Shown one piece after another: positions 34,145-45,042 of a stretch of 64,000 nt of DNA. Origin of the DNA: Paracamarosporium sp. OC-R06-R3. Its lineage: Eukaryota > Ascomycota > Dothideomycetes > Pleosporales > Didymosphaeriaceae. Made by a program: the position numbers and the translations under genes. The notes under the pieces are model-generated. The model saw only the letters and a list, made by a program, of their open reading frames with translations, was not told where the DNA came from and ran no database searches. The stretch lies in NCBI GenBank assembly GCA_019828545.1, contig JACVRA010000095.1:127305-191304 (forward strand). Direction: 5' to 3'. Numbering within the stretch: position 1 is the stretch's first letter; each line of letters starts with the position of its first letter.

Positions 34145-36196
34145 TCAGTGTTCGCAAAGATCGTAAGTGTCGAAGTTGTCCTCTACTGCATCATTGAACA
34201 CTGTTCTCTCCTTCATCAGCTCGAGTCGATATGCTTTAGCTTCATCCAGTGTCATAAGGCGGCTTCTCGTTTCTTTATCTAAATGTATACCATCTGCCCA
34301 CGCCTGCTGTTGCGGTGGGACGTTTGCAGTAGATGCAATTCGATGATAGGGATCCACGAGCCAAAGAACCAAATATCTGCGATGTCCTGGCTTTTCCTTG
34401 TCGACAAGGCTAAAAGGCTCGACCTTGTGGCGCAATGTATTAGGAAATGATATTATGCGGCCATGACGTGCGGCTACACTCCCAATTTCTTGCACGGCCG
34501 GTTCGTCCGTCATACTTTCTGTTCCGAACGTGATAGCCAAAGGTTCATGATCACCTTGTTCGTAACTGAGTTCGGATTCGTTAATATAGGCTTCTTGACT
34601 GAATTTTACTCGTGATTCTGTGACGTTTTCAACGTCGTAGTAGTATATCGAGGTTGCCACGATGCATTCGTTGAGCATACCTTCCAGGTGCCAATTTCCT
34701 CCCAAATAATCAGGCTTTTCTGGCGTAAGCTCGATTGACGAGAGCTTTACAATGACTTGAAGGCCTTGCTCTCTAAATTCCTCTTCGATCCGGATCTCCC
34801 CATGCCTGGATTTCCGCTGCTCATAAGATGATAACTCACCAGGTTCGGGGTGAACAATTGTTCGTGTCCGCTGATATACCTCTTCAACAGCTTGATACAC
34901 GTCATCAGCAGTCCATTCCTTGGGGTCATCTGAAAGACTCATATATCTTTTGTCTCGCCTATCAGCGTATAGAGGATTGTCGGGCTGAGCAAGATATTCT
35001 TTGATTTTTGGGACCATTGGGAGAAGATCATGTTCGTGATTCCAGATATCTTGGAACCAAGATGGTGGTGGCGGATCAATTGTTCCCTCGGTTTGAACAC
35101 GAAGGCCATGGTCGCTCCATCCTTTTACCAGGACATTGTTCCAGAGAGGCACGGATTTGCTGATGAGTTTTTCAATGACTTTGTATAGCTGTTGATGCCT
35201 CGTTGGGTGCAAGTTGTTGATATATGAAGTGATCTTCACGTCCGTCCCCTGCTCACCTATAAATTGGAGCTCGGATGGAAGCCATTGAAAGTGTGTTGAA
35301 CATAATTTGTTTTGGTTCCACTGCTGTGTACGGCCATGGCCTTTTGCACGGCTAGGAATCTCTTTACCGGGTTCGACGAGAGCTCCTTTGCCCATGAACT
35401 CGAAACAGTCTTCCAGACCCATTCTCCCGGTAGTCAAAATCCTTGAACGACCACCCACCAATGAAAATAGAGAGGGGTGAACGAGATTAAGAACTTTCGA
35501 CTCAGAGTTGGGGTGCCAGTCTTTCTGTTCGTCGCTTACTGCTAGTAACGGCTCTACGGCACGTCTCAAGTCGTCTCCCAATTCGTCCGATATCAGGACA
35601 TCACTTTTGACGCATCTGGTGCCGCTTTCTAATGTTCGTACGAACATGTTGCGTTCATACTCTTTCGATTGGTCGCGTAGTTCCTTGACACACCACTCAA
35701 AAGCCTTATCACTGATCATCCCGTTTGGCGTTGCTTGAGCTTCCTCATGCCATTTGCCCACGATAATTTCATCGAAAATCTTTTGGTGCCACTTTGGCTT
35801 GTCCGTGATAGCATCCATTAACTTCAACATTGCTACTTCACGAACTGTCAATCGGTCCGTTTGGTAGTCGCAAATACCATGTCGAAAACGATTCAAGTTC
35901 AGGCTATAGTAGTTCTTTTCTTCGAGATAGGTAGGCAACTGGAGGATTTTTAGTTTAGGAAGTGATACATCTCTAGGGATGGTGCTTGAATCTGTTGTTT
36001 CTGATCTGGTTCCCGCCCCAGCACTTGTAGACTCAGCCCGGAGAAACTGTCGACGGATCTGGTGTCGACATGACAATTGCCAGAGACCTGGTAACGATAG
36101 ATTGCATCGCACAGAATGCGAAAACATCATGTAAAGCAGGGAAAGGCTGAGTTGTGTTGTATGGGATCGACGATGATGCGTAGTAGATGAGTTCAT
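34145..36196 (-). CDS. DUF4246 family protein
   Basis: Single exon, 683 residues. A basic, Arg-rich N-terminus (residues 1-70) precedes conserved blocks: SLNLNRFRHGICDYQTDRLTVREVAMLKLMD, KWHQKIFDEIIVGKWHEEA, DKAFEWCVKELRD, then a C-terminal half with NWHLEGMLNECIVATSIYYYDVENV, GRIISFPNTLRHKVEPF and GHRRYLVLWLVDPY. These define the fungal DUF4246 family, which has no settled function. The spacing HxE ... H ... R in the C-terminal half resembles a double-stranded beta-helix Fe(II)/2-oxoglutarate oxygenase metal site; this is my inference. The N-terminal extension could be a mitochondrial presequence; a downstream Met (MMFSHSVRC) is an alternative start. Confidence 0.85.
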   Translation of the reverse strand: MNSSTTHHRRSHTTQLSLSLLYMMFSHSVRCNLSLPGLWQLSCRHQIRRQFLRAESTSAGAGTRSETTDSSTIPRDVSLPKLKILQLPTYLEEKNYYSLNLNRFRHGICDYQTDRLTVREVAMLKLMDAITDKPKWHQKIFDEIIVGKWHEEAQATPNGMISDKAFEWCVKELRDQSKEYERNMFVRTLESGTRCVKSDVLISDELGDDLRRAVEPLLAVSDEQKDWHPNSESKVLNLVHPSLFSLVGGRSRILTTGRMGLEDCFEFMGKGALVEPGKEIPSRAKGHGRTQQWNQNKLCSTHFQWLPSELQFIGEQGTDVKITSYINNLHPTRHQQLYKVIEKLISKSVPLWNNVLVKGWSDHGLRVQTEGTIDPPPPSWFQDIWNHEHDLLPMVPKIKEYLAQPDNPLYADRRDKRYMSLSDDPKEWTADDVYQAVEEVYQRTRTIVHPEPGELSSYEQRKSRHGEIRIEEEFREQGLQVIVKLSSIELTPEKPDYLGGNWHLEGMLNECIVATSIYYYDVENVTESRVKFSQEAYINESELSYEQGDHEPLAITFGTESMTDEPAVQEIGSVAARHGRIISFPNTLRHKVEPFSLVDKEKPGHRRYLVLWLVDPYHRIASTANVPPQQQAWADGIHLDKETRSRLMTLDEAKAYRLELMKERTVFNDAVEDNFDTYDLCEH

Positions 36197-37345
36197 GATT
36201 GTACAAAAGGGGGATCCATCCTACGCTAGCCCGATTTGTCTACCTCTCGTCAAGCTATTCCGTGTCTGGACCATAGATGGGTGTGCTCTCGTTGCGGGAT
36301 TCCAATTCAGTTACTGCTGTTTATAGTCTGCTACCTTTTGTGCAGCGCCCGAGGCTAATTCGATAGTTGGTGATGGAATGAGTCTACCCACTGTAAGTGC
36401 TATACTGGTCAATGAGTCTGAACCAGGATTACAACCATGCAGAGTCGTCGGACCAAGATTCGATGATATCAATATTTGACTTGGAGGCTCCAAAATTCTA
36501 ACTTACATGTTGAATTGCTTTGCTTGGAATCCAACTTTGCTGATTCGCGCAATTGGGTATCAATCACAAGCACTCTTAGTCATACGCCAACCACAACGCA
36601 AGGACAACATTTTCATTACCATTCAATAAATAGACATGCCCGTCAAAAGCCATGAATGATCTACGCCCTCGTCGCTACTTGATATCCTATACATGCTCGA
36701 CATTCACCGACCAAATCGGTCAATTACCAAACGTTGCCTCGCGTTTCGCCTCTGCTTTCCTCTTCCCCTCTCCTTCGAACCACTCAATCACTTACTAAAA
36801 AATCTCCAACCATCTAAGAATTGTCGAAGTCCAATCCCCCACTAAATCCAAAGTGCATCAGCAACCCTTGCATCCACAAACACCCTCGAAGAACAGAACA
36901 CTCTAACTTGATCACAACAACTACGTATGCCATGAACAGCAACTCCTCCCTCCAATCAAAACAACGCAACGCCAACAAACCCGAATCTCCACCCCCAAGT
37001 CACAACCCAAAAACATCGCAAACCACCAACCACCAACCACCACCTTCCATACCCCGCCCTCACGCCCAGCCCCCTCTCCCTCCCAAGGACCACACCGCAC
37101 CGCACCGCACCACAAAGCACGTCCCAACTCCTCCCGCTCCCGCCGAGCACCCAAGCCTTGTCACCGTCTCACACCCCCGAACAACGGCAATCCGGCCCAC
37201 AACACAACACAATACAGCACAGCACAACACGCCACTTACCCGCCAACCTCGAACAAACGCACAACGTGCGTCGCCGTAAGCAGAAAGCTAAGACCTACCA
37301 TTTATTCCACACAACCTGATGGACTAATCCCGTGTTATGCCCACA

Positions 37346-37367
37346 CCATGGCATGCCATGGCATGCC
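37346..37367. repeat. palindromic CATGGCATGC cluster, copy 1
   Basis: Contains a perfect 18-bp palindrome at 37350-37367 built from GGCATGCC arms around ATGG. A related cluster lies 160 bp to the right. Confidence 0.85.
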
Positions 37368-37528
37368 AACCATAATCACGTTGGACCTTGATAACGCACT
37401 GTGTCCTGTGAACAACCCACGTAGTCTTTATGCTTCGTGTGATGTAGGTATCTTCACACTCGACCGTGCCACGGAGTAATACGTTGTGTTGTATATAGCC
37501 GTGATAGCCCGTCTTGTCGTTACGGTAT

Positions 37529-37562
37529 GGCGTGCCATGGCATGGCATGCCGCGCCATGCCA
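37529..37562. repeat. palindromic CATGGCATGC cluster, copy 2
   Basis: Interleaved GTGCCATGGC, GGCATGCC and CGCGCCATGCC units, near-palindromic and similar to the copy at 37346-37367. Confidence 0.75.
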
Positions 37563-38349
37563 TCCTACCAGCTTCTCCCTACCATAATCTCCCTACCTTA
37601 CACCCTCAAAGCCTCTCCAAATATTCACATCCTCCCAACTCACTCACTGAACCGCACACTTCGCAGCAGAAAATACGACTCGCTTATTCACAGCGGAAGA
37701 GTTGTGTGGAGATCAGCTGACCAAGTCAGGACTGCATTACTTGGTCTCGGTACGCGTATTTATAGCCAGGCGAGGAGCGGTGTGTGGTAGATCGGATGAT
37801 ATCACATGATGGCATAGAAAGGGAGGGAAAAAGTAACTTTTGAAGGCAGGCTGTAGGTTGAGCGTGGTAAAGCACTATTCCCTAAGCCTTAGAATTTGAG
37901 ATTTTTAGAATTGTGCAGGTTCTTTCTGTATCCCTTCACGAATCATCCCCCATGTATGCCGAATACCATATGTAATGCCTCACAAGCACAAGCACAATCA
38001 CCGATGAAAGAAAACCCAGGACAACTCAAATCATCCAAGAATCACATTTACATGTTGCAAACGGGGGATATCACGAAGTAGACGCCCCGCCCGATTCCCA
38101 GCCCAAAGCAAAAACCCGTCCTCAAGTCCAGAGAAGACCAAGCACCATACGCCGATATTGCCGCCATATGAATTGGTAGTAGCACAGCATAGTAATCTCC
38201 CAGCCTGGAGCCCTTCAACGCCGTACCCAATGCCGCTAGAAGTAGTATCGCCTCGCTCGAAGATATGAACGTGGAAACCAGAAATTATCGTAACAATCAT
38301 GCAGAAAACGCAAAGGTGCGCAGAGTCGAAAGAAGCTCTTGAACGAGCA

Positions 38350-39293
38350 TCATCGCAGCGCTCGAGAGAGCCATCGGTCCCACCAATTGCGCACACCCAG
38401 AATGCTTTCTTTGCCATCGTTGTGTCCGTCCTGGCCGGCAGGATCACCCAATATTGCGGAGAAGAACCAGAAGAAGGCTGCCGTCCATGAAGCTATTGCA
38501 ACACCGACGGCAACGAATGGGGAGAAGAGGTGGATGGTTACCAGCATGGGCGCGCTGTACTCGGTTGATGCGGAGAAGGAGTAGATGAGGTGGAGTTGGA
38601 GGTTCAGCGGCGGTGCGAGGAAGGTAGTCAGTTGCGTGGGGAGCTTAGACCGCGAGGAGAAGAGGCGGAACGGCTGGAGGAGGAGCGAGATAAGGAGAGC
38701 GACCATGGTCCAGAGCATGATAAGGAAGGAGAGGAGAGCGCAGGGCAGGGACAGATAGAGCTGTAACTGGTTAGCAAGTGAACTACATTCTTGATAATGG
38801 GCAATGCGCATACCAGCAACTGCACCGGCTTGTCCTCTGGGCCCTTTTCGTCGTAGTCGCCTGAGTCGTAGACAATGGTCTGTCGTGTAACCTCTGGATT
38901 GGAGGCTGAAACGTGGGTAGGCGAGTGCGATCGGTGTGGCGAACTCTCTGCCTTCTCAGGGTCGACGTGAGCGCGCGGAGGCGGCGCCACTACGCTGATA
39001 GCATCCTGCGAGTGCTTGACGCTCTGGATAGAGCGGTGCTTGCGGCCAGACGAGACACTGCTGACTAGGCTTGGCGGTGATGGTGTCGCTACGTTGGGCG
39101 AGCGTGGGTAGGAGATGACGGAGTCATGCGCGCGGCTGTTGCTGCTGCCCTTGCTACCGCGCTCGACCCGTGGCGCATACTGTTGATGGTGGTCGTAGAC
39201 ATCCTTCTCGCTGTACTGATATCCGATGTCGACGGGTGCTCTGGCGTAGGCTGGGTAGGCGGGCGAAGGCGCCGGCGGAAGTTGGGGTTCCAT
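38350..39293 (-). CDS. hypothetical membrane protein with disordered N-terminus
   Basis: Predicted 296 residues from exons 39293-38814 and 38760-38350; the 53-base intron has a GCTAACC branch point. Residues 1-160 are Pro/Ser/His-rich and disordered (YSEKDVYDHHQQYAPRVERG, HRSHSPTHVSASNPE). The C-terminal half has two clear hydrophobic segments, LYLSLPCALLSFLIMLWTMVALLISLLL and MLVTIHLFSPFVAVGVAIASWTAAFFWFFSAIL. The end (ESILGVRNWWDRWLSRALR) is polar. Not recognised as a named family; a plasma or endomembrane location is likely. An additional 3' exon at 38230-38048 is possible but lacks support. Confidence 0.7.
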
Positions 39294-40854
39294 GGCCGTC
39301 TGCGATTGGCTGCGCTTTGTCGAGCATCAACGACGACTACAGGGTCGTATCGTGGGTGTGCGTGGACGAGAGGACGCTCATGATATAGGTTAGGCAGAGT
39401 CTTGCCCTCAGGAGAGGCAAGCCCAGTGGTTACATACAGACTGCGCTCTCAAGACCTTGGGAAAAGGTCTTGGGCTTGGCTCCCTACACCAGATCCATAG
39501 CCAAGGGCTGGGCGCGTTACTGGGCACAAGATGCCGATGTTTGCGGACACCAATCACGGGCCGGTTCTCTCGGCGCGGTTTGGCCCTCGCTCAGGCACTC
39601 AAGACGGGAAGCACGGCAGCAAGGCCTCTGTTGTGTTGCATCTCTCAGAGACTCAGACGACTCCTCTCTCGTCGGCACACTTGGCGGCGCAGCTGCTTCG
39701 ACTCTCCGCCTGGCCAGCGCCTCGTGCTGCTTGGCCCAAGAGAGATCGCCAAGAACCAACAAAGCAGCTGATGCGGTGGTGCCCAGAGTCTCCGCCGGCA
39801 CCGTCGGGGTGCTGCTAGCGGATAGCGGATGCTGAGCCATGACAGCTCGCCGGCTTGTCCGCTGCCAAAGAGAATGCCCAGAGCAAAATCTGCGCCCGCC
39901 CAAGCGTCGGACAAGGCCCCGTCGCAGAGCAATGTGCTGCTCCGACGTGGTTGGCTCGGCGCCGCAGCGTACTTCCTTCTGCTGCGAGCCAAATCCGGCT
40001 TGATCGTCTCTCGGCGGAGTGGCATCACGTGCGGCCCAAGCCCGTCCCAAGCGTGGCTGAAACGCTGTTGACGCGAACAGGCGGACTGCTGTGCCGTCCA
40101 AGACCGCAAACACAGAGGACGCTGTTGAGGAACTATTCCCTTTCTCCACATTGACCGATCATCTGCTGAGGTTAGTCCTTGCGGGGTCGCCCATTCGAGA
40201 GCCGGCCTTGGCGCCTGTCGTGTCTTGCATTACGAGGTTGCTGCCTTTCCGCTACGCGGGCTTGGTCGGTTCTTGAGACGTCGACTGGGCGTGCGGAGCT
40301 TGTGAGCAATGTTGGCCGGTGCTCTGCTCATCATGACGAAGCAGAACCACGTCACTTGCGCTGCGTAGACAGGCCAAGAGGCGTATGCGGGTTGCCAATG
40401 GAGGTGTTGTTGGTGATGCTGATGGACCAAGACCTCGAATTGAACTGCGCAAGCTAATAACGTGCCGAAGAGACCCGCGCCTGCCAATTCAGATGGCATC
40501 ATCCATACAAGGGGTCTGTCAACTTGGAAGGCGCGACGGTATGCAGCGCCATACCCAAGTAGGTTCACCGTAGGTTCACTACAAAGAAGAGATGCATATA
40601 CTATCTGCATACTGACCACTACCGACCCAAGCCAAAGCAACCACTGAACTTTCCCAAATTAGTAACAACCAAACCAGGAATCAACGCCAACACCAATCGC
40701 GACCCAGGATACCGAATGTATACGGTTTCTACTTCGCATCTAAATCCCCTTGTTGAACACCTAAACGCAATGTGCTCATACTTACCGTATACCTCACAAA
40801 CACTGCTCCGCATATATATCCCACCCATCATACCCGCAACCTCTTCATCCTCCC
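39294..40854. other. GC-rich block without a convincing gene
   Basis: 39440-40150 is open in several frames on both strands, as expected for GC-rich DNA. None of the translations shows a family motif or biased codon use that singles it out. Two short hairpins lie at its left edge (39401-39421 and 39450-39472). Function unknown; it contains the promoter of the membrane-protein gene at its left end. Confidence 0.4.
39450..39472. repeat. inverted repeat, 9-bp stem with 5-base loop
   Basis: CAAGACCTT at 39450-39458 pairs with AAGGTCTTG at 39464-39472 around GGGAA. A second weaker stem (CTTGCC / GGCAAG) lies at 39401-39421. Confidence 0.8.
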
Positions 40855-42772
40855 TCAGACCACCCTCACATCATCAAGCCCCGGCTCCGCCTCCAAAAGC
40901 CCCTCACCCCTCTCCTCATCCCTCAGCCCAGCCTTTTCCCCATTCTCCTTCATAACCTCAAACATAGAATCCGCAATCGGCACCTGCAGCCTGTCCCTCG
41001 CGCCCTTGATCCTAACTGCAAGAACCCTACCCACATCGCAGCTCTCGTGCGCTATGCCCAGGTAATCGCTTGGCGCGCATCCCTTTCCAGCAAGAGCTTC
41101 CATGCTCGTTGCAGACGCGGTGTAGATGCCGCGGTAGCTGATTGCCGGGATGGAGGTCAAGTTGTCGAAGACCTGGTAGGGTTGTTAGTTAGTATCAGGG
41201 GGTGGTTCAAGAGTAAGTAAGTTAGTAAATATGCATATTATACTCCGACGTACCTCATTCACAGACGAACGCACCGTCGCAGCCTGCCTGATAGGCGGCC
41301 AGTACCCAAACACCTTCAGATACCGGATCAGCTCGCCATGATTCGCATGCGTGCACATCGTGCGCTCCCTGCTTATCGCTGCGGCGTCGTGCTCGAACGC
41401 CCCGCTCTGCAGATAAGCCTGGCACATGTTTCCGTTCTCCAGCGCATCGACAAGCGAGTACGCGGCGTCTAGAAACGTAGCCAGCGCTTTGATCCGCTTC
41501 CGTCGGATTTCGACTATCATCCAGTCAGTTAAGCACGACTCGCCCGCCCACTACCTAGAGTCGGAAAAAGAAAAAAGAGCGGGAAGGAAAGGAAGATAAG
41601 AAAGAAAGAAACATACCAAGCGCCTCCCCGGGCACACAACCATCCAGCTTCGCCCTCCCCTCAGGCGCAACCAACCTCCCCTCCCCATCAACCCTACACC
41701 TAACCACCAAATGCTTCGCCAGCGCGCCAAAATGCCTCACCATACCAAACTGCATCGCAACATGCAGCCACATCTCGCGACCAGGGCTCAGCAATGTCGC
41801 CTGGTGCGGCACGACCCAGCGGCGCAAGAACGGCGACACGATCCCGTTGACATCGTACTTCTCGCAGAGCTGCGCCATGGCGAGAAGCTGCTTGAAGGAG
41901 AGGCGCTGCGGGACTTGCGGCACGTGCCAGGCGTGCGAGACCCACATGAGGACGAGCATCATGTCGGCGTTGTCGTGCGGGAGGTGTGCGGTGCGGTGGC
42001 GGGAGAGCAGCGGGCGGGAGCTCTCTGCGACGAGGGCGGCGAAGGGCGCGCTGAAGTGCGAGATTATGCTTGATTGGACGAGGAGGGTGCGCTGGAGGTT
42101 AGAGGGGCAGGCGCCGCCGACGAGGAGGTGGAGGTTGCCGTTGGGATAGATGATTGTTGTGGGGTTGGCAGGGAAGGGGGCATCTGGGATGGGGTCTGGG
42201 TCTGGGGTGTGGGTGTGGGTGTGCGTGGTGGGTTTGTTGTCTGTGCCGTTTAGGACGGCGGCGGAGTTGCTGCTGGTAGAGGTGGGGGAGGATGTCGAGG
42301 TGGATTTTTCTGGTGGGAGGTTAGTGTGTGGGTGATGCGGATGTAGGGTCTTGTGAAGAAGATTATAGGAGTGCTCGAGATATGAATACAGTCCTTTAAA
42401 CCGAAAGAGAATAATATGGGAGGAACAGTATAACATGAGGAACGTAAATGCACAAGAAAACAACTCACCATCTTCAGAACCCCGCTGCAACAGTGGCACC
42501 GACGACATCTCCCAGGAACCGACGTTACTCTCCGGCTCCATACGCTTATGGCCCGGAACTCCCAATGGAGCTTGTTGAACTTGCAACTGCTGGACTGGTC
42601 TATATGCTGGAACCGCTCCCATATGTTGTGCATGCGCTTGCTCCTGTCGCGCAGCAATACTGGACACGAGAGTCTTGCGAAGACGCAGATCGGAGTGATT
42701 GTTGGATACGCTCTGTGGACATTTCGGTTGAGGGCAGTGCGCGAAGATTTCGTCGTGTTGTGTGGAAGGCAT
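40855..42772 (-). CDS. BTB/POZ-like domain protein
   Basis: Predicted 524 residues from exons 42772-42469, 42309-41617, 41513-41254 and 41172-40855, all in phase. Residues about 100-150 are Thr/Ser/His-rich linker. A BTB-like core follows: TTIIYPNGNLHLLVGG, QRTLLVQSSIISHFSAPFAALVAE, TAHLPHDNADMMLVLMWVSHAWH, QLLAMAQLCEKYDVNGIVSPFLRRWV. This is the usual fungal BTB layout in which a crosslinked dimer or adaptor role is typical but not known here. The C-terminal part is helical and family-specific. Exon 2 is unusually GC-rich. The ATG at 42772 is the first of the frame; the true start could lie in an upstream exon. Confidence 0.75.
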
Positions 42773-43573
42773 TGTTTTGATACTTCTAGCAAATGTGAGG
42801 ATTCGGTATACTATGTGCAGCTGTTGAGTGTACGTGTAAGATAGGACGGCAACAAACGGCGAGAAAGCGGGATATATGTGTTTAATACGGGGTTATTAGT
42901 TGTGGGAGGGAGGAGTGTCAGTTCTTTATAAGGTTTTTCAGGGGGCACTAGACTGGAGGTCGTGTTGAGTGGTACTCGTCTGCGCTGAAGCCAGCCCAAC
43001 AACATGTAGAGAACCACAGAGTATCGTGACTCCAATCACTGACTTCCCATGGTACAGCATAGCGGCCAGAGCGATTAACCAGGTAGCTGGCATATCCTCG
43101 TGAGCTGCTTCCGCGGGGCAGTCCTCTCGATTGATGTATCACATTGCGTCCGATGCGAATTTGCCTCGACGAGGACAGAGGTCGAAAAACAACGGTTGGC
43201 TCAAGAGGTTCAAGCGAACCGGTGTACGAAGAACGGACGTGCACCACGGTCATATCAACTGTACATAGACACTCAACGCCGAGAAAGATCCGACAGTCGG
43301 TTTGCAATGATATTAGAACATCTGTCAAAGGAGCAAGTTACCTTTATTCAATTACCAGCTAAACGCCCATGCTATGCAAATCCTAGGGTATCCAATGTCG
43401 TCCCAATGATGCTCATGAGTCGTGCCGTCGTAAACCAATGAAACCGAAACCGAAACTCAAACAATCAACGAGGCGTGAAAGCCTACATATCCTAGACCGC
43501 CATGTTCACTCCACCTTCCAAGTGTAACGCCGAGTATGCAAAACAGTAGCGGAAGAAGCTGCTTCGTCAACAA
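42773..43573. other. intergenic upstream of the BTB-like gene
   Basis: Promoter region of the BTB-like gene and 3' flank of the coiled-coil orphan. A 113-codon plus frame at 43100-43441 has no motif. Confidence 0.4.
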
Positions 43574-44668
43574 TCACCATTCGTGCAACATCTCACCCAC
43601 AGAGTCCAAAGCTTCGCTTATTGAGGACCAGAAGCCCCTCCCTCGCAGAGGGATATTCCTGGGGGCGCCTGGCTTGTGCGTAGATGTAGATCCATCCTTC
43701 TCTTTCTTCAGCCGGGCAGCTCTATCCTGTAATTCCCTTCTTAGATCGCCAATGATGTCGAGCTGAATGGAGTTCAGCTGCTTCACCTCATCCATGCGCA
43801 TCGTCAAGTCTTTCACATGAGTCTTTACGCTTTCAATATACCTTCCTACCTCTAGAACATAGCCTTGGCTCAGAGCAAGATCATTTGCATCCACGGAATC
43901 ATTGACAGCTGCTTCAGTTACGAAATCTAGCCCGGCGGCATCTGAAGGTCCTTCAGGATCGGAAAATAAGTGGTCATCAGTCTGCTTGGATTGAGAGTCG
44001 GGTGCGGAAAGGAAGCGCGCCATGTCCTCGAACTTGGAGACCAAGTACTCCATCTGTTCGTCGCTCGGCTCGCGACTCAGTATCAAGCTTTCTAGATTCG
44101 ACGCACACGACAAAAGCGCCTCTTGCATGGGGGAAGAACACGGTTCTCTCGTATCCCAGGGCATCGAGGGAAGTGGTGAGAGCGGCCGGGGATCATGCGA
44201 CTTGGTTGTGTGCATCGACTCGGGCGTGTAGGGATATTGTGGTATGTCATTGCTTGGCAGCAAACCAGAACTCCATGGGGTTTTGACCGGTGTGATGGGG
44301 TCTGCGATATATTTACGACTACTCTGCAAAGGCGCATCTCTGACGTCAAAACGATGTGATGGGTAGTGTGTCTCTGATCCGGGGAAATGACCAGGCGCGC
44401 TCTCGTCGGACGAAGACTCGAATGTGCCATGAGTATGTGCAGGCCCGGTCGCGCTGGTTGCCAGCTTAGGACGGCGTTTTGCTGCGGCAGCGTCGGTTTG
44501 CGCTTCTAGACGGGACGACTGCGAGGCACCATCTTGGTCGAGGGCTGGTGTAGAGTCGGACGCATGAAGATCTGGAAAGAGGTCGTCGGGCGGCGTCCAT
44601 GGGCGGCCGGGGAGCGAGGTCGAGGTTGTTGCGCGCATGGCGCTGCTGGGCCTGTCTGAAGGCCACAT
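43574..44668 (-). CDS. hypothetical protein, disordered with C-terminal coiled coil
   Basis: Single exon, 364 residues, not recognised. The first 180 residues are Pro/Ser-rich with PITPVKTPWSSG and PYTPESMHTTKSHDPRPLSPLPS, rich in SP/TP sites that kinases could use. Residues about 270-330 form a likely coiled coil (VGRYIESVKTHVKDLTMRMDEVKQLNS, LDIIGDLRRELQDRAARLKKEKD). The C-terminus is WSSISEALDSVGEMLHEW. Divergent from trpE with 374 bp between starts. The absence of internal introns and the long open frame support it being real. Confidence 0.7.
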   Translation of the reverse strand: MWPSDRPSSAMRATTSTSLPGRPWTPPDDLFPDLHASDSTPALDQDGASQSSRLEAQTDAAAAKRRPKLATSATGPAHTHGTFESSSDESAPGHFPGSETHYPSHRFDVRDAPLQSSRKYIADPITPVKTPWSSGLLPSNDIPQYPYTPESMHTTKSHDPRPLSPLPSMPWDTREPCSSPMQEALLSCASNLESLILSREPSDEQMEYLVSKFEDMARFLSAPDSQSKQTDDHLFSDPEGPSDAAGLDFVTEAAVNDSVDANDLALSQGYVLEVGRYIESVKTHVKDLTMRMDEVKQLNSIQLDIIGDLRRELQDRAARLKKEKDGSTSTHKPGAPRNIPLRGRGFWSSISEALDSVGEMLHEW

Positions 44669-45042
44669 GGCTGTTGTTGCGATGCGCCAGAGCGGGCAGA
44701 AGTCAAACGAACAGTCCTACAGCGGCATCGCGAGGTTTACGCAAGGCCCGGGGAGGAGGAGGGCGGGGACAGGCAAGACATGGGCAATACGATGGCCTAG
44801 CCGCTTCGGTCAGGCGTGCTGCGGTGAGGCCCTGAGGGAGAGGCTGGTGTTGGCGGGGCGTCGGTGAAGTGGCGCTGGCATTGTGAGCCAATTGCGGGGC
44901 AAGCCTCTCCGATTGGCCCCGCTCCTCGTCCTGTCATAATGTTTTCTGGCTTCACTTCGATATCACCACCGCAGCTTCGGCACATATTGCAGCTTGTCGC
45001 ATTGGGACAGATTGCTGGGTCAACAGAGGAAAGGACACAATC
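44669..45042. promoter_or_regulatory. divergent promoter, coiled-coil orphan / trpE
   Basis: 374 bp. A CCAAT box lies at 44888-44892 and its inverse ATTGG at 44912-44916, an arrangement common in HAP-complex-controlled promoters. No TGACTCA element is present here; one occurs in the second trpE intron. Confidence 0.5.

Larger units (their letters stand above)
36197..38349. other. 2.1 kb gene-free, repeat-rich region
   Basis: No supported gene. 36820-37270 is strongly C/A-biased with CAACCACC, CACAACA and ACCGC microsatellite-like runs. 37346-37562 contains the CATGGCATGC palindrome clusters. A frame ending at 38048 on the minus strand looks hydrophobic but has no splice-supported link to the membrane protein upstream. 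Confidence 0.5.

Noticed and set aside
37001..37260. Pro/His/Thr-rich plus-strand frame (36821-37279)
   Set aside because: Arises from CAACCACC and CACAACA simple repeats; no start context, intron or conserved block.
38048..38230. Hydrophobic 60-codon frame as a third exon of the membrane protein
   Set aside because: Exon 2 ends in its own stop at 38350 and I found no donor/acceptor pair giving a consistent phase.
39517..40149. 210-codon minus-strand frame in the GC-rich block
   Set aside because: Overlapping frames of similar length exist on both strands, there is no family motif, and the residue make-up (Arg, Ala, Ser, Cys) is what random GC-rich DNA gives.
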